Assembly: GCA_009782785.1 (NCBI GenBank)
Contig: WRIJ01000002.1
Coordinates: 62,001-126,000 of the forward strand
From: Propionibacteriaceae bacterium
Lineage (GTDB): Bacteria > Actinomycetota > Actinomycetes > Propionibacteriales > Propionibacteriaceae
Direction of reading: 5' to 3'
Length of the DNA stretch: 64,000 nucleotides
The notes below the pieces were generated by a model that was not told the origin of the DNA, did no database searches, and was given only the letters and a program-made list of their open reading frames with translations. Numbering within the stretch: the stretch's first letter is position 1; every line of letters begins with the position of its first letter. Of the stretch, positions 62,163 to 64,000 are shown one piece after another. Position numbers and translations under genes: made by a program.

Positions 62163-63257
62163 TTAGCGTACCTCCTGCATCCATCCGTAGATATCAGCTC
62201 GTCGCCCCCACTGAATGTCAACGAGTGCTTGACGCAACTCGCGGGTGGCTTCGCCCACACCAGAGGTGAAACTGAGGGTCGACACCTGGTCGCCATCACG
62301 GTATTTCAGGTTGCCGATTCCTGACACCACCGCTGCCGTACCGCACGCAAAGGCTTCCACGATCTCCCCCGAGCGGGTACGGGTGACCAGCTCATCAACC
62401 GAGAGGGGGCGCTCATGGACGGTCAGCCCGAAACCCGGCGCCAGGGCGAGGATCGAATCACGGGTGATTCCTTCCAGGATGGTGCCTGATGTGGGTGGGG
62501 TGATGATCTGGCGATCGGCAGTGACCACGAAAAAGTTCATTCCCCCGAGTTCTTCGATCCACTCGTGGGTGGCAGCGTCAGTGAACAAAACCTGGGAGCA
62601 TCCGTGGGTCGCACCCTCACGTTGAGCGACCAGCGAGGAGGCATAGTTGCCCCCACATTTGGCTGCGCCCGTACCAGCATCACCAGTACGCGAATAGTCG
62701 GTGGTCAGCCAGATGTCCACGGGTGTCAGGGCATCCGACAGATAGGGGCCAGCTGCCCCCCCAATCACCATGTAGGATGCGGATTTGGTGGAGCGTACGC
62801 CAATGAACTCCTCATCGGCAAACATAAAGGGTCGAAGGTAGTAGCTCATTTCGTCACCACTGGGCACCCATGCTTCGTCGATGCGAATCAGCTTGTGAAC
62901 CGAGGTAAGGAAGTCCTCTTCATCGAGTTGGGGAAGGTTGAGACGGTCAGCTGATTTGTTGAGACGCCGAGCATTCATCTCAGGGCGAAACAACCACAGG
63001 CTTCCATCAGCATGTCGGTAGGCTTTTAACCCTTCAAAGATTTCCTGGGCATAGTGCAGGACAGCCGAACCGGGAGCCATGGTTAGTGCGCGATAGTTCT
63101 CGATGCGCGAATCATGCCATCCCTCTGCTTCACTCCAGGAGGCTACAGCCATATGATCGGAGAAATGCTTGACAAACCCTGGGTCAGCCAGAATCTGGGT
63201 CAGCTTCTCCGGCGAGGTTCGCTGCGTACCGGGAACAAGGTCAAAGGATAGAGACAT
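62163..63257 (-). CDS. ilvE: Branched-chain amino acid aminotransferase
   Basis: 364 residues of the fold-type IV PLP enzymes, actinobacterial IlvE length. Blocks are HYAQEIFEGLKAYRHADGSL, RPEMNARRLNKSADRL, AAKCGGNYASSLVAQREG with the PLP Lys in AKCGGNYA, and EELGGMNFFVV. It makes valine, leucine and isoleucine from the 2-oxo acids. No ribosome site precedes ATG 63257, but TACGAT at 63270-63265 lies 7 nt upstream, so it looks leaderless. It leads the ilvE-cimA-FAA-CPBP transcript and is divergent from leuB. Confidence 0.95.
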   Translation of the reverse strand: MSLSFDLVPGTQRTSPEKLTQILADPGFVKHFSDHMAVASWSEAEGWHDSRIENYRALTMAPGSAVLHYAQEIFEGLKAYRHADGSLWLFRPEMNARRLNKSADRLNLPQLDEEDFLTSVHKLIRIDEAWVPSGDEMSYYLRPFMFADEEFIGVRSTKSASYMVIGGAAGPYLSDALTPVDIWLTTDYSRTGDAGTGAAKCGGNYASSLVAQREGATHGCSQVLFTDAATHEWIEELGGMNFFVVTADRQIITPPTSGTILEGITRDSILALAPGFGLTVHERPLSVDELVTRTRSGEIVEAFACGTAAVVSGIGNLKYRDGDQVSTLSFTSGVGEATRELRQALVDIQWGRRADIYGWMQEVR

Positions 63258-63336
63258 GCCAGATATCGTACCTCACGACTGTCTCGCCTGTTAAGCCTGG
63301 AGCGCTCACAGGGTGGACATTGCCTAGGCTAGTGAC
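63258..63336. promoter_or_regulatory. Divergent leaderless promoters of ilvE and leuB
   Basis: TACGAT (63270-63265, minus) lies 7 nt before the ilvE ATG. TAGGCT (63325-63330, plus) lies 6 nt before the leuB ATG. Neither start has a Shine-Dalgarno sequence. -35 boxes are not clear. The 79-bp space leaves room for one shared regulator. Confidence 0.55.
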
Positions 63337-64000
63337 ATGACTAAGCGTATTGCCGTGATTCCTGGGGACGGAATCGGACCAGAGGTCACCGAACAGACCA
63401 TCCGCATCCTGGAGAAAGTTCATCCAGGGTTCACCTATGACCACTTCAACTTGGGCGCTGAGCATTGGCTCGCCACAGGAGAAGTGTTGAGCGATGAGAC
63501 CCTTGCTCGGTTGGAGAAGGTCGACGCGATCCTTCTCGGGGCAGTGGGTGCAGCTCCCGGCTCCACGACGATTCCCTCTGGTTTACTTGAACGCGGTCTG
63601 TTGCTGAAACTCCGTTTCGCTTTCGACCATGCAGTCAACCTGCGCCCCTCCAAGCTCTATCCTGGGATTCCCACTCCCCTCGCCGAGTCGGTGGTGGGCG
63701 GCAAGACCATTGATTTCGTGGTGGTACGCGAGGGCACTGAGGGTCTCTACTGTGGCAACGGTGGTTCAGTGCGTACGAACACCGCCCACGAGATCGCTAC
63801 TGAGGTGAGCATCAACACCGCCCATGGCGTGCAACGTGTGGTGAGGTTCGCCTTCGAGTTGGCGCGTACGCGAAACAAGAAACTCACCCTCGTACACAAA
63901 CACAATGTCTTGGTCAACGCTGGTGGCCTGTGGCGTCGAATCGTTGCCGAGGTTGGTGAACAGTATGGCGATGTCACCACAGACTATCTGCACATTGATG
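63337..64000 (+). CDS. leuB: 3-isopropylmalate dehydrogenase (partial)
   Basis: The first 221 codons; the gene runs off the right edge. It starts [20 protein letters not shown], the N-terminus of the isocitrate/isopropylmalate dehydrogenase family. [20 protein letters not shown] followed by [20 protein letters not shown] carries the substrate-binding arginines, and [16 protein letters not shown] the next block. It oxidises and decarboxylates 3-isopropylmalate in leucine synthesis. The sequence type is the short actinobacterial LeuB. The start appears leaderless. Confidence 0.94.
   Translation, partial: MTKRIAVIPGDGIGPEVTEQTIRILEKVHPGFTYDHFNLGAEHWLATGEVLSDETLARLEKVDAILLGAVGAAPGSTTIPSGLLERGLLLKLRFAFDHAVNLRPSKLYPGIPTPLAESVVGGKTIDFVVVREGTEGLYCGNGGSVRTNTAHEIATEVSINTAHGVQRVVRFAFELARTRNKKLTLVHKHNVLVNAGGLWRRIVAEVGEQYGDVTTDYLHID

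Overview
The window reads as chromosome from an actinobacterium of moderate GC (roughly mid-fifties by eye). The actinobacterial signs are 20S proteasome genes prcB-prcA, a metH-trmI pair, an ilvE/cimA/FAA-hydrolase/leuB block next to tRNA-Glu and tRNA-Gln, and many apparently leaderless starts (a TANNNT -10 box 6-8 nt before the start codon). A Propionibacteriales-type organism is my best guess, but nothing here fixes genus or species. Nearly every longer intergenic space carries a REP-like paired-hairpin repeat.

Layout. 1-15.1 kb is a surface-polymer locus: a partial sugar-binding lipoprotein, a flippase, a GT4 glycosyltransferase, a LicD phosphotransferase, and then two parallel amino-alcohol activation modules. 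Module 1 (minus strand, 8.4 to 4.3 kb) has a stand-alone LicA-like kinase, a LicB/DMT-like permease, a small winged-helix protein, and a three-domain protein (winged HTH + LicC-like nucleotidyltransferase + LicA-like kinase). Module 2 (15.1 to 12.0 kb) has a second HTH-LicC-LicA protein followed by EutH, the ethanolamine permease of catabolic eut operons, here with no other eut gene. Both promoters carry the same dyad (TGTTCA-N24/25-TGAACA) at the same place relative to the -35 and -10 boxes. In module 1 the catalytic Asp of the fused kinase is Glu, and a separate intact kinase is present. In module 2 the fused kinase is intact and alone. I infer two co-regulated pathways supplying CDP-choline and CDP-ethanolamine (or similar) to the two LicD proteins of the window. 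A GT2/DUF2304/DUF6541 set lies between the modules.

15.4-23.3 kb is a phosphate regulon: pstS-pstC-pstA-pstB-phoU-phoB-phoR, in which PstS is a circular permutation of the usual fold, followed by a membrane-anchored PstS-like protein with the normal order. 23.3-24.2 kb has tRNA-Pro inside a perfect 48-bp inverted repeat and an internally deleted nitroreductase. 24.2-36.9 kb is mostly housekeeping: der, cmk, tyrA, prcA, prcB, trmI, metH, mgsA. A second licD lies between prcB and trmI, and no pup/mpa/dop is seen there. 36.9-42.0 kb has a copper-type P-ATPase, a DEAD-box helicase and a lipoate ligase.

42.5-55.4 kb is a nine-gene minus-strand block built on a MoxR ATPase, a vWA protein and a DUF5682 protein, preceded by two SWIM-protein paralogues (one lacking its zinc finger) and four DUF5691-like paralogues. 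It looks like a chaperone or conflict-type system of unknown function whose front half has been repeatedly duplicated. 55.4-64 kb has an MFS transporter, tRNA-Glu, a vapBC-type toxin-antitoxin pair, tRNA-Gln, a dense repeat array, a CPBP protease, an FAA hydrolase, cimA, ilvE and the start of leuB.
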